Origin: Rhopalosiphum padi
Lineage: Eukaryota; Arthropoda; Insecta; Hemiptera; Aphididae
DNA: 64,000 bases
Direction: 5' to 3'
Assembly (NCBI RefSeq): GCF_020882245.1
Contig: NC_083598.1
Span: 26,387,858 to 26,451,857, forward strand
Numbering within the stretch: position 1 is the stretch's first letter; each line of letters opens with the position of its first letter. Below are positions 25,601 to 39,300 of the stretch, in pieces. The position numbers and the translations under genes are program-made. The notes beneath the pieces are model-generated. The model was not told where the DNA came from and searched no databases. It saw only the letters and a list, made by a program, of their open reading frames with translations.

Positions 25601-28600
25601 CACCGGTAAAACCACATCGGACGGAGACCGACTGACTGACGATGACGGTCCGAACGCTTTTTATTGTATATTTTTTTATCATAAAAATGCACATATTATA
25701 TACGATATCATCATGATGCCTACAACAGTTGAATATTATAATAATAAGGTATTTATTGGACGAGTGGACGCGAGCGTTTTATTGTTATTCTTTATTGTAT
25801 TGCGTGTAGTATGCGGAGCAAGTATAAATTCCATAATATTATTGTTATTAGGTATTTTGTAATCGAACGAAACGTACATCACGGTTTTTTTTTATTATTA
25901 TTCGCCGAGTAGCGAAATGTAGAGGATGTCTTTCCCGCGGTATGTCATTTGTCACATGCGACGACGTCCATCTCATCTGCGTGTTAAAGACGTATTCTAA
26001 TCGGACTTTGGAGGTCCAATTATTCATGATTATTGATGATGACGAGGACGACGACGTACACTATACGTATACATATGTATACTACACTACACTGAACTTT
26101 CAACAGGTGAATACCAAATAAATTGGTACGGGCTGCTGCGCCCTCCCTCACTCTGTCCAAATATGCTAGATCCGACAACTGGGCAAAAAAAGCTTGACAA
26201 CAAAGCTTTTTATATTTGGCCTACTGAAAGACCCAAAAGTAAGACGATCCACATTGTACGAATACTAAATACTAATCGACGTTCGTTTTGACTTACGTGC
26301 GGCGAGTAGCAATAATCATAAGGTAGTTATCTACCACCCAATTTGCGGGGTAGCCGAAGGTAGCGGTCGCTTATCAGACGATATTTATTGCAAGTACTGA
26401 ACAATTATTATTATTATAACGCCTCACAATGATATTATTATAGGCCATTTTGTCGACTTTCGCGTGACCGCAAAAAAAAAAGAAACAGAAAACAAAATGT
26501 CTTTAGACTCGACGAGCGCGCGGCGGCCGATGTAGTATAAGTGTATATAAAAATAATATTGCAGATGAGAAATCGGCACGTATTATTTTTTCGCACGAAT
26601 ACGATTTCGATGAAACTGCAGTGATTCATCTCGTTGTATGAAACCGTGTATTAACAACAACTATATATTATTGTATCGACAAATATATTATATAAATAAG
26701 GATAACGCATGTGTTGATTTGTTTTCTATTTTACTATTTACCGATTTCCGGTAAACTCGCACATATTTAGCTGTCGATAAATTGTCAATTATTTGCTTTC
26801 CCTGTTCCCGTCGTAATAATTGTGGGTTTTAAATGTAAACGAGTATACGTTTTTTTAAAAAACTATACCTATTAATAACATCGATAGATTTTAAAAATTG
26901 ATTGATGACATACTATATAACTTATAGCAATCTCTGATCATTTTAATAATTTATTATTTATTTTGTACTTGTAGACTATAAAAGTATATTAGTGTATTAT
27001 TGATTAATTCTATGTATATGTATTTTATATAGTAAACGGGCGAGAGTACAAAATAAAAAATTAATTATTAAAATGATCAGAGATTGATATGATATAAATA
27101 TTTTAGAGCATATAAAAGTGTCTTACACGTGTTTTGTAGCTATAGTATTTTTTTTGATTTAATGAAGTTTTATTATAATAAAAGGTTTTAAAATGTATAA
27201 TCTGTATATTATGTAGAATATAACAAGTAAAAGTTATGTTAAAGAGTACATATCCATAGTTATGTTTGACGCTTGTGTGGAGTCCAGCAAACAATACTTT
27301 AAAATCAGGACTCATCATTCAGGTATCATTTTTTTATTATTATTATTTTTTTTAACTCCTATGTATAATATTATTATTTACCTATTATTTATTTGGTATA
27401 ACTGTCAACAACTATAAATCCTTGACATGCATTTTATTTGAACAAGTTAGTCATGAGGTCGTCCTTAATTTCAATCGTTTATAAAGTTACGTAAAAAAAT
27501 TATCGGTATGTCGAATATATCTATGAAATATTATTTGATTTTATTATTACATCCTAATTTAAGTGTAGTTTTTTTTATTTCGAACCTCGGATTATAATTA
27601 TAACCGTTCCCACGAGAGCTTATTTAAATATGTACGCCATTTATAATCGAGGATAGTAAGTTATTAAGTCGCTGTTTTTGCTATAGATCATTCGCGATAA
27701 TGCTAATTGCACTCTCTTAGTTTAAGAACGTCGAACATAAATCGTAAATATATTAATTATATATATTATACAATATTTATTTATGTACCTATATATAAAT
27801 ATGTATATGGTATAAAATTAAATATTTATAGTTATTATTTTTATTTGCATAATATAATCGAATTGTATAATATTTTAAATAACCATTACAGTTTACGGTT
27901 TTAATGTTATAAATTATAATCATGCATTTAAATTAAATTTTCAAACAAATTTAGATTTGACGGTGCAAAAATAAATATTTAAATTTATTGATAATCTTTT
28001 ATTTTAAAATATTACTACCTTTGTATGGTATTATGTCTGTACGCACGTATTGCATAAACTTCCTTTTTTGTCAAATCATCTTCATCGCTTATCGTATATT
28101 TGCGCGTTACATGAACATACTTTTATTATTTACACACACTATATATCACTACAAAATATTGCTATTAAAATTATGATGAGAAACATCGTGTTCAGAATTT
28201 TTCGTGTAAATGTGTAATATGTACTTATGCGCGTAAACTGTCGTTATTCAATCAGTCAAATTACATAATAAAAAGGATCATTACGATTACTGACGAAAAT
28301 TGTAACGATTATTTTTTTATCGTTTTGATTTAGTGCGTTTGAGATGGAATATTATTATGTGCGTCCCTGCAGTAGTTGTAATATAAGTAATAATATATAT
28401 TATATAGGTATACAGTGTGTAATTCACAACGCTGCAAGGCAGTCGGTCCTAGATGGGACATATTGTCTTGAATTTTAACACTAGTAACGGCGATTCGCGG
28501 TTCTCTTTTTCCAAAGAAAAATGTAGTGTATTTATTCTTGTAACATTACAAAAATATAATGAAAAAGCGGGCAAAGTGAAAACGTTGTTGAATATACCTA

Positions 28601-30695
28601 GTGCTTCGAATACGTTCTCTGTTTTCGAGTGCGTAAAAAACTATACTCGAAATATTCACACGAAAGTATTATAATATATGCTAAAATATTATAACAATAT
28701 GTTGTGCACCAGAAAAACACCATCACAACAGGAAATCTCACGCGGTTTCCTGTAAAATTAATACGCGGAAATTACACATACACTATACATACGACAGGAA
28801 AAATAACATGAAAATATTTTAATGCTTGTCCATTCTTGCACAACTCATGCCGTATATGGTACGCTACATATATTTAATATACGATACGTATGTGTGCGCG
28901 CATTTTTTCGATTCTCTTTCGGTCGATCCTCCGCGTAGCCGCTGTAACCTGCAGCAACAGCTACAATGAGAATATATCTACGTATTTTATTATTTTATTA
29001 TAAATTATAGTAATATTATATCAATTTTAACGATTCTCTTTATACGGCTTGCTAGTTTTACTCCTCGACAGCGATATCGCTAGAGGGAAGACACTATTTT
29101 TCCGGAGCTACGAGGCATCGTATTAATATTCGTTCGAACGTCGTCTACTCTGCATAATAATAATAATAATACGATAATACGAATAGGTGTACGACGACGT
29201 CTTATACGCATATGCATGTCTCGGCGGTGTGCGGGGGTATAGAAAATTCGGGCGGGCGCCTACACGCGCGGTTCAGATCTCCTCCATCCATTATAATAAT
29301 AATATACATCAATTACTAAACGTATATAATATTATACTATTATTACATTATACGGCAGCAGTAGCCCACACACAGGCGTCGTGTAGGCTCTATAATAACC
29401 ATATTATGAGCACGAGATCTCTGTTTTTTTTTTTTCAATAGACTGTTATCGTTTCAGCGCGTTGCTATATTGTCTGTATAGATTATAGTATTTATTATTT
29501 GTAGGGTTATTTGTTGTTATTCGACAATAGTTCCATATAATATGTTATATTAGTACAGTGTACTCATGAATTTTGAACGGTTCAGTTAATCATTTTCAGA
29601 AGAAATAATATAATATGATGAACAGTAATATTATATAATAAACCATATATAAACATAGTTATAGTAATCAATATTAATTTATCAACATTTATAATTTGTA
29701 AAAGAATGATCCAAATATAATAAAATACTATGTACTAGGTATTAGTGGTATATTACATCTATTTTATATTTTGTAAAACCATTTTTAAAGACTATTATCC
29801 TTAGTATAAACATTTTACTAACTGAGAACTATATACTACACTAAATTTTGTGTTTTATGCTAATTATAACATTTAAAAAAAAAATAATATACTAAACAAT
29901 TTACATTAAAAAAGGAGAGGTTCTAAAATCTCATTAATTTGAAAATATGGCCTTTTAAGTATATTTACAAATACATCAAATTGTATTTATTTATATATTA
30001 GTACCTACTTGAATAAAATAATTATTGATGGAAAAAATGGTGGACAAGTTTACTCGTATGCTTCGCAAATCATCTTGTATATTATACTAATGTCTAATAT
30101 GTTGTATACTCGTAGATACAACCGAAAAAAACCTTTTAAAATATATTCCATGGTATTTATATTAAACTTGTATTATATAATGTATTTTATTGTTTGTACC
30201 ATTATACCATAAATGATCGGTAACATTTAGCACACCATATAGCACGCTAACGCACCCCATTATTGGTCATAAACTCATAACTTTATTATATAATATTAAT
30301 TTAATGTTAGATAGGTACTCGTGTATTATACAATGTGCATGTCATAAATATAATGCGACTGTTGGTATATCGAGACTTCTTATAATACTTTTAAAAGACG
30401 TCGCAACGATGGACGATGGCTATATTATACGTATTAATGTATTATATATTATGCTATTTTTTTATAACAATATAGTATAGTGTCTATACTGTCTATGTAT
30501 AATACTAAATACACCGATGATGACCCAAAACTACTTTCTGATCTATAGCTATTCTACAGGATACTTGTATATAGTTCGGCGGAAAATGTGGCTAATGTTA
30601 TATACACTATAGGGTATATAATACCACTTGCAGTCGGCACCAACCATTCGAATCGGGAAATCGTTCTCACAACTGCGCATCACACGGAAACTTAC

Positions 30696-30713
30696 AGTCT
30701 TTTCCGGTCGCAT
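30696..30713 (-). CDS. Exon 1: candidate start codon and first six codons
   Basis: On the minus strand CGAAA-ATG-CGACCGGAAAAGACT is followed directly by a consensus donor GTAAGT. The ATG has A at -3. It encodes MRPEKT and ends in phase 0, matching the phase-0 start of the microexon at 17717, to give MRPEKT-TFEVTF. A short initiating exon before a very long intron is common in insects. The link rests only on phase and splice signals, so other exons may lie between, or translation may start in exon 3. Confidence 0.42.
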
Positions 30714-30990
30714 TTTCGACGGTGTCGGAGTGTGGGCGTAAATAAATACGTACAAGTGTAATACATATACGCAGGAAAAAGATAATATGTCTGTGTGTGT
30801 GTACGAGCGCGTGTGAAACGGAATGCCGAAAAAAAAAACGTGCGACGAACAAAAGACATTTGTCGTCGTGAGAGGTAGTGCGGTGAACATGTGTTATCTA
30901 TGTGCGAGTATCTCTTGTACGACGCGCGTGTGAGTATAATAATATAAATATAAAACCGACGACGGGGACACGTAATCATTAGTAATAAAT
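30714..30990 (-). promoter_or_regulatory. Putative 5' UTR and promoter of the minus-strand gene
   Basis: A GC-richer stretch with many CpG lies just upstream of the candidate start exon, and an AT-rich TATA-like tract occurs near 30940-30955 on the minus strand. It also contains a short GT run near 30790. No transcription start can be fixed from sequence alone. Confidence 0.25.
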
Positions 30991-32795
30991 ACCTCGTTTT
31001 TTGTGGAAAATTTTTTTTTATACTTATCGTTTTTTATTGAAATTTGCGTGGAATTTACGATTGGCGGGTATAGCTTGCTATTACTATATTTACAAGGTAT
31101 ATAAGTATATTATTTATCATTATTTTACACGAGTAGTTATGTATAGATAATTTATAGCTGTGACTTAGGTCTTAGACTCTGCTTATAGTATCTCGAGCAT
31201 ATATATGTATACATATTATTATATTATGTTATCACACTGTTTGGTGTCAACGGTTGGTGTTATCGATAATTGGCTACGACGTGCGTCCTCTTCAACGCGG
31301 TATTCCACAGCACTTTGAATTTTCCATCAGATAATATTATGACGTAGAACGAGTCACACGATTTCTGCTCTCGCTTTATCTATTGTTATGTGATTAAAAA
31401 TTAAAACGGATCAAAATACGATATAATTTAAACGATAACGTAAAGTCACCAATACATTAATAATAGAGCACGTACATAACATATTATATTTTGAAGGATG
31501 ATAATTTATTTCTAAAATCAGTATAATATCTCAACCACAGAGGTGAAATTGAAAAAACGTTAAAATATGTTTAGCTAATGATAATATACACGGAAATTTT
31601 GCATATACCTATACATAATAATTAAAAATTGCCGGAAAAAGTAAAGATTATTTTAATACAAACGATCATGCTAAAGTCTCTATAGGTACTAAGGACTAAT
31701 ATAATAATACATATTATTATTTTATATTATTCATGATCGAATACGATGCGTAGAAGGTCGACAATGCGAGCGGCGCTACAATTCCTGAAGTCATATCATA
31801 TGAATACGAACGAAAAATCGGGGACACCTGAACGACTAATTTACATTTGTTATAAATACTTACAATATTATGTGTTGCAAATAAAATTGAACGGCCGTCA
31901 AGAAAAATAAGAGGAAGACACTTAGACACAGCTATTGGAGTATACGATGAACGCGCATATATAGAATAATAATATAACGTCGGGATTCTGTTTTCCTAGA
32001 AATTTACCTCTGGTGATTTTTTTCTCTGTACAAAAGTATATTACTATATATGTCCGCAATCGTGCGTGTGACTACGACTGCAAATTCGGAAATAATAATA
32101 GTATGTACGCCTTAGCCTATTAGCCCATTTTCACGGCGCCGCAACAAATAATTCGCAACTACTGTTGCGAAACTACACACTTCCTCGTTAGCCCGCCATA
32201 CCATAAAGATATATTCGGTCGTATATAGTTAAATAAATCCGATCCGATCCACATAACACAATCAGCAATTATTATATTCGAGCGGAAGTCGCACCACGCG
32301 AATCATATTATGGTATAAAAACTTTTAAACGCGCATATGTATATTGCAGACGAATTATTAAATGAATGTATTATACACATTCTGAAATCTGACCGACATG
32401 ATATACATTCGTGCGGTCTAGTTTATTGTTGCTCTCTCGTCAAATATATGATTGCTGATAATTAAATTTTCATATTTTCATATTTAATCTGTATAATACA
32501 TATCATGATACAACGATACATACATGAACGATTCAGTCTAGCTGACTCGCAATTCACAATCAATAGCCAATAGGTATATCATTAGGAATAAGATTTTTTT
32601 AATTTTTTAATTTAAATTTTGACGATTTAGTTGATCTCAGTATCGTACCCGTTGACAACTACGGTATACGTTTAAAGATATTGTAATATGATAATACGTT
32701 ATGATAAACGATTATACGCACATAATATTATAATCATATCACAGATTTCTATACAATAGAGTATAGAAGTTTGTGGTTATTATGTATGTATATAG

Positions 32796-32838
<43 letters not shown>

Positions 32839-33119
32839 TACGTATACTTAGTAGTTAGTATAAAGGAAATCGAGCTAAACCGCGTCTTCTATAGCTATGA
32901 AGCAGATGATGACGATGGATACTTTTTGCTTGAGGTCTTCGTGTCTTCGCGATTATCGGTATTGTGTAGCGCATTATGTTTTATTAAAGTCTAGCGGTTT
33001 GATTTTTATCAACAGTCGCGTCCAATTTTGTTTAACGAATACATGCGTTCATATATTTGATACAACACACCCAATACCCATGTCCCGTAGTGTATATACA
33101 GGTGAGAATAGGCATTAGT
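30991..33119. other. Mixed AT-rich sequence, no supported gene
   Basis: Several open frames of 60-75 codons (for example 31717-31929 minus and 32773-32994 plus) lie here without convincing exon structure. Confidence 0.45.
32787..32838. repeat. (TA)n-rich microsatellite tract
   Basis: TA dinucleotides interrupted by a few single-base changes. Confidence 0.9.
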
Positions 33120-33330
33120 GCATTATTATTTCCCCGGGCACTATGCTCACTCGACCGACGAGAAACGATCGGTCTTTCTCTGATGTGCACACAATATTAT
33201 AATAGTATAAGTTCGAATTAAGGCTTGTCACATACTACAACATATTATGTACGTCGGCGACCGAGCAGTTTGACCCTAGACTCCAGAGCTCTCACTTTTC
33301 GACGACGTCGTCGGCGGTGCAGCACGGCTT

Positions 33331-33364
33331 CCAATAAGAAAAGTCGTTTCGCTCAGTATAAATA
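33331..33364 (+). promoter_or_regulatory. CCAAT / TATAAATA promoter-like pair
   Basis: CCAAT at 33331-33335 and TATAAATA at 33357-33364 sit at the edge of a GC-richer patch (33250-33350). The spacing is shorter than typical and no plus-strand exon is known nearby, so this is weak. Confidence 0.2.
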
Positions 33365-36300
33365 ATTTTAATAGTAATAACACGCATATTATACTGTACC
33401 ATTTTGTATACACTCTTGAACGAACCTAGTCGTAAAAATCTTCAAACGACCGAGTACAGCACAGTTATATCGTTGAGGATAGTTAATATTTTAAGCGCAC
33501 GTTTCGTGATGACGTTTAAACACAACGACTGCTGAACGGCCACTATTATAATTTATAATATTATGTTATTATGTGCAGACACGACCGCAATAATTATTAA
33601 ATCGACTCAGCTCTACACCATATAACGTGTATGCATTTATCACACTGAATATACCATAATGAGCATAAATTAAATTGTCATTATTTTTATATAGAGTGTT
33701 TAGTGTGTGTATTTTTTTTCAAAATGACTATCGAATCATAAAACGTATTGTCAATTATCACATTATAGTAATATAAATAAATATATATGGATAATTCACG
33801 ATAAATGACAATTTAAACTGTTGTACCTATAAACCTAATAATATATATCAAAACATAATATACGGTAACAACGGATTCGGTTGAAAACTTTTATGTTTTA
33901 TGATTTTTATTATCTATTGTTAATTTAACAAAACGTTGTGAAATTAATTTTCCTGATGACAATTTTTGATTTTTTCATTACGATTGTCTCCGAGGTTCAT
34001 TTGGTTTCATTTGTACAAAACCGTTCCACAATATTGGATCCACCACGTGTGACGACCAAAACAAATAACTGACAATTTAAACTAAAATATGTACGTATTC
34101 ACTATTCAAACAGAGAGTCTATTATAAAATACAAATCTCGTTTAATATACAAATGTATATGTGTATAATCGTAGTGTTTATGCACCAATAAGCCTACAAA
34201 CAAACACGTACTTAAAAATTAAAATATTCCACATTCAGATTTCATTTCAATATTACATATTTAATTCCTTTTTAAGTTTTTATGATAAAGAATCTCGTGA
34301 TTTTGGAGACAACATATTTATTAATATAAAAAACATACTCGCATTATTCCTTTTACTTATCATTCGATTTGATCTCAACTTTATTTTTAAACGAATAAAA
34401 TATTCAATAAATTTTTTATTTATTAACTATAAGCGATCGCAAATAGTAATAAGAATCGTTAAATTCTGTTATAAAATTAATGTAATCATGTGTGTTGTGT
34501 ATGTGTTTACATACTCAACTTTTGAGAAACATTAATATACTTGCGAGAATTTTTCATTTTTTTAATATAAAGAGCACAAACATTGTGATTTATAAAACAT
34601 ATTCTGATATATTATAACGCTTTGTTGTGTAATAATATTTTATTTTAAAATATGTTACATTATTGTAGATGATTTGTACTTTTATCAACGTCCGATATGA
34701 TTTATAATTAACATAGATGATAAATGTAAATCATAGTTTCATAAATGTATGTTGGCAATAATTATATATTGTAATAATTAAGTATTTGTTAACGCAATTA
34801 TTGAACACAGCAATGTTTTTGTTGTATCTCTTTTTCATCGATACTTACAAAAAATATAACCATATAACCACCACTATTGTACAACATATATATAAACAAC
34901 ATGGTACATGTTACATAAATAAATATTATTTTCAATGAGTATTTTTAGTAGTTCTTTCAAATATTAAAGTATAAACGATAAACACAACAATTTCAATAGC
35001 TGTCAGTTTTACATTTATATTAGTTTGAGTGAATGTTTGCGACATATTCATTTTTCAATTTTCAGTCTACACCATATTATATCTACTTCTTTGAACAGGT
35101 AACTATTAAATATCTAAAACAAGTCAAACACCAGCGTCGTCGTAACAAACAAACGTTTATAATATAGATAACCGAAAATTTGATTTCATTACACAAGCAT
35201 TCAACACAATGACACAAACATTGCACACTTGAAAGTTCAAAAAATTAATTAATATGATAGCATAAAAAAGAGATTAACATTTTAAATAATGCAGGTCTAG
35301 GTCGATTATAATCTCGTACCAAAGCTGAAAGTTATCAAAACACTCGATTAACAAGGACGTGAACAAAAAAATTGTCTAAGATTGCAGTCACACACCCCTA
35401 CTCCCTTCAAATGCTGCTACTTAGATGGACTGTACCAATCATAAATATACATATATATATATATATACATTTATATATATATAACATAATGGTGATAAAT
35501 GACAATAATATTGCGATTCCTGTTATAGGGCGTGCCAGCGAGTGATATAATATTATAACATATTTTGTAGCATGTGAACTATATAATATAGTGATCACTA
35601 CGCAGACGATAATATACGTAGATTTACATTTTTTATCAACAATTTCAATAATAACGAAAACAATTTTGACAAATTTACTAACCGGTTTATTGAGTTAAAC
35701 GATTTTTGCACTTGTTCATTTTCGAACTACGAACATGTTTAAATACTTAAAGTGTAATACTTAAGTATAAAACAGTTAAAACCGTTACGACGCATTGCAT
35801 GTCACCGTCGCATACACACGAAGAATAATTTGCGTGGTAACATATTAATGTATTATTTTAGTTTCCTTAAGACTCAAATCGAGAAAACAAGCTTAAGATC
35901 GTGCCAGAGGGCTTGAAACCATTGCGGAACGTAACTGCGCAGTGCATAATACACGCGTATAAACCGATATAATTAACAAAACCAGAAACCATTTAAAACC
36001 AAAATACCGTTGATAATAAAACAAGTGTCAAAATCATAATCACGATCGTTTTTTTTATCCGCTATTAAATTTATGATAAAACATCGTTTTTGAATAAAAA
36101 TAAAAATGAACAATGATTAAAAATAGGTAAATCCACTTTAATATTACGTAGACATACGACCGTACGAAATCGAAATACTTTTCGATACTGGTAAGCTGAT
36201 GTAGCTGTGCGTCTAACAACATTATGCAGAATAGATCGGGCACGATGTATAATAAATAATAATATATTGTTATATTCACTACGCACACTCGTACGTGACA

Positions 36301-39300
36301 TCTGAACGATCAGTCATATCGCGTTATTTCGTGCGTTCTTCTGGGAAACAGGTTCCGATGTCTACCACTTGGCGCTATCCGATTATGGTCACTCGGACGG
36401 ACGACGGTTTCCACTATTTCCAGTCAGGGCTGGTCGACATGTGACAACGATAATATTATAATATCATATATAATACCAAATACTAAATAGTACCCATATA
36501 ATAGGTCCTATACAATATTATTTTTGTTGTATTCTAATTCGATAACAGTTGGAACGAGCTGGTTGGTTTACAGCGGCCTAATAATATACCATTTACACCA
36601 TGTCGATATTTTGCTAAACGATATTTGTTCACGAAATATTTGTTTATCTCCATTGTCCGATGTATATATTATAACACCTTTACGATAATTTGAGACTTTT
36701 TCGATTCAACGCGTCGAGTTTGTATGACGTTTAGCTCGGTGGTATAGGTTCTTTATAAACGTATTTCCGTGTCGTTTATTATTATATAGCTCTTGCGATG
36801 GTTATATCGTTTCGTCATTTCACTCTTTATCATCCGTGTTTCTTTTGACAAAATATAATTTTGTGAAGAGTAAATGTTCCGCGTACAGACGATTACGTTA
36901 TATAGGAAGATACAAAATATGCGTGTTTATAGCCCTGCTACTATCGTTTTCATGTTTGAATCATGTAACATTTCCTAGTTCCTAATTTGATGGGTGGCTC
37001 GGCGTTTTATTTCTCATCGTTAAACATATTTATAACTCTATACCATGTCATTAAAAAAAACTTTAATTTTCAATCAATTTGGTTATCAAAAAAAAAGTAG
37101 TCAACTGCTGTAATTGGACTTGCAATTTATTTGCAGATTATAATAACACTCATAAATAATTATATTAAATCATGGACTGCAGCGAATACAAACTTATGAA
37201 ATTACGTAATTATTATTACTGACTAATAATAATTTGTCATTAAATATTTATTTTGATAAGTAAATGTAACAATGCATGTATCCTAATAATAATATCATAC
37301 CAAGAAATACAATTTCTGTGAAATGCGTGTGTTTCTGATAATATTTTATTATCTCATTAGAAACTATTCCATCGTGCATAATATTGCAGCAGCGTGATGT
37401 GGATTGTGGAGACGAAGAATTAAAGATTACAATTTATGAGTAAAACGATTGACACGACAATGACAAATAACTAGAATAACATTAATAACTAAGTATACCA
37501 TACGTTTGAGATTACAATAAATATTATATTGTTATGTAATTCGCATTATTAACTAATAATTATTTTGGAAATTTGGATTGTTTGATGATATATTGGAAAA
37601 CGGTAATTCAATGAATTATATTTATAAAGATTATTATATACAATATATACGTTGTCCTTTTTATTTTGTATATTTCGTATAGTTTCCTGAAATATGTAAA
37701 TACAAATATACATTATAATTTATAAGTTATTTCGCTTGGAAAACAGTAGAACAATATTATTTTCACAATATAAAAAACCATTAAGTCATAATACTCATAA
37801 CTTATAAGTCACAAGTCATATTTTGTGTGACAACAATTTGTCTTATTGTAGTTCTAACGTTATATACCTATTATCACTATGAATTTTACTTAAAATGGTG
37901 TTATAGTTTCAATCAATGTACATGATGGGTATCCATGTATCAAAATATAATCAAAAAATGTATTATTCTAATAAAAATATACTTGATTACGATTTTAAAT
38001 GTCTTTCTAAATTATATTTTCAAGAGGGCAAGAGCCTTGATTAATAATAAATTAATAAGAATGCAACAGATCGAGATAAAAATTCACTCAAAACTAATAC
38101 TAAATATTTTTCATAATAAATGTGAAAAAATCAACATAATTTGTGCATAGTATGTCGTTATTAATTTGGAAGTGCACTTTATTGCAATGATAATTAATGG
38201 ATTCATATTGAATGAGGTTTTATTATAGTTATGGCGGCTTGATTCGTTTATATTCCATTTCAATTTTAAACTATTGTTCACAGTACAATAAAAGATTAAT
38301 TGCGAAAATACTTTAAGCCAATAAAATTGTCATTTACAAAAACTATATCAATTACAAGTATCTATTAAAATCAAAAAACGCGTATTGTATGTATATTGCA
38401 AAATACAGCAATTATTAATTACAATCATATCACTGTCGTATTTATTCATATTTCTATCACGTCATCGCAACGGTCGGGGTGTCATTTTAAAACTAGTTTA
38501 TTAAAATCCATTTTGGTGAATAAAAAAAACCTGATTACATTAAATTTCAAATGGAATATCATTCTAAAATCTAAACGCAGTTACACAGGACCTTTCACAC
38601 AAAAAGAGCAATCAAACAGTAATATTTTCAGAGACTTAAATAATACGCATCAAAATAATTTTACTAGCCTCCGTCTTCCATGTAATATGTACGCGTACGT
38701 GATATTCTTATATTTCTATACAGGGATAGAACAAAATAATTCAATGGTGTTTACCAATGTTAGAATTTTTCATTTTTTTTTATAATAAAAACATTTTATC
38801 GGTTTATATAACGCTGCGCGATGTAACTATACATATAGTATAAGTTGCCGTTGTCGGGGCAACGAGATTTAAATCTTCATTTCCAGTGTGTTCTGTGATA
38901 CATCGGTATATAAATATATAAAGGTACTCAGGTACTAGTATAGTAGTATAACAATAATAGGTATGTATTATTATTATGTATTAGTATACCGGTTCATCGG
39001 GGTGTTGAGACGGTGGCGAGGAATGCAACAAGGACAGGTTCTCCGTGTGGTCGACTCGAGTACAGGACGATTCTCTTATCGTGAACCTGCAGACAATACC
39101 TCAAGGAATATATAAAAGGATTTGTTCAAAAAAATGTTATACGGTTTTCGAATCATACTATTTAAAATATTCCCATGATTAACTGTGTTCTTCAAATTTA
39201 AAAATGACATTTCTTGAGATATTATCTGGTTTACGATAAGAGAATCCCTCTGTATATCGTGTAAATATATTATTATTATGAGCAGGGATCTTGGTGGTAT

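Larger units (their letters stand above)
17718..30695 (-). other. Large first intron (inferred)
   Basis: If the start exon at 30713 is right, this is a 13-kb intron from donor GTAAGT (30695-30690) to acceptor AG (17719-17718). It holds microsatellites, GC-richer patches (about 17.8-18.9, 20.4-20.8, 25.4-26.6 and 28.9-29.3 kb) and a possible cassette exon at 18775-18734. The patches may be regulatory or hold exons missed here. Confidence 0.4.

Noticed and set aside
26289..26361. Minus-strand segment ending in a consensus donor (CGCAC|GTAAGT)
   Set aside because: The frame that is open does not match the phase of the gene and the upstream acceptor lacks a pyrimidine tract.
28453..28674. 73-codon plus-strand frame beginning MGHIVLNFNTSNGD
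   Set aside because: Somewhat protein-like but no family match and no firm exon boundary.
31717..31929. Minus-strand frame with VSPIFRSYSYDMTSG after a GTTCAG
   Set aside because: The acceptor is weak and neither homology nor partner exon was seen.
34161..34535. 124-codon plus-strand open frame
   Set aside because: AT-rich codons, I/F/N/K-rich translation, no domain, no splice context; it can arise by chance in 64 kb.
38396..38785. 129-codon plus-strand open frame starting at TTG
   Set aside because: Long for this composition, but no recognisable domain, no ATG at the start and no supporting signals.
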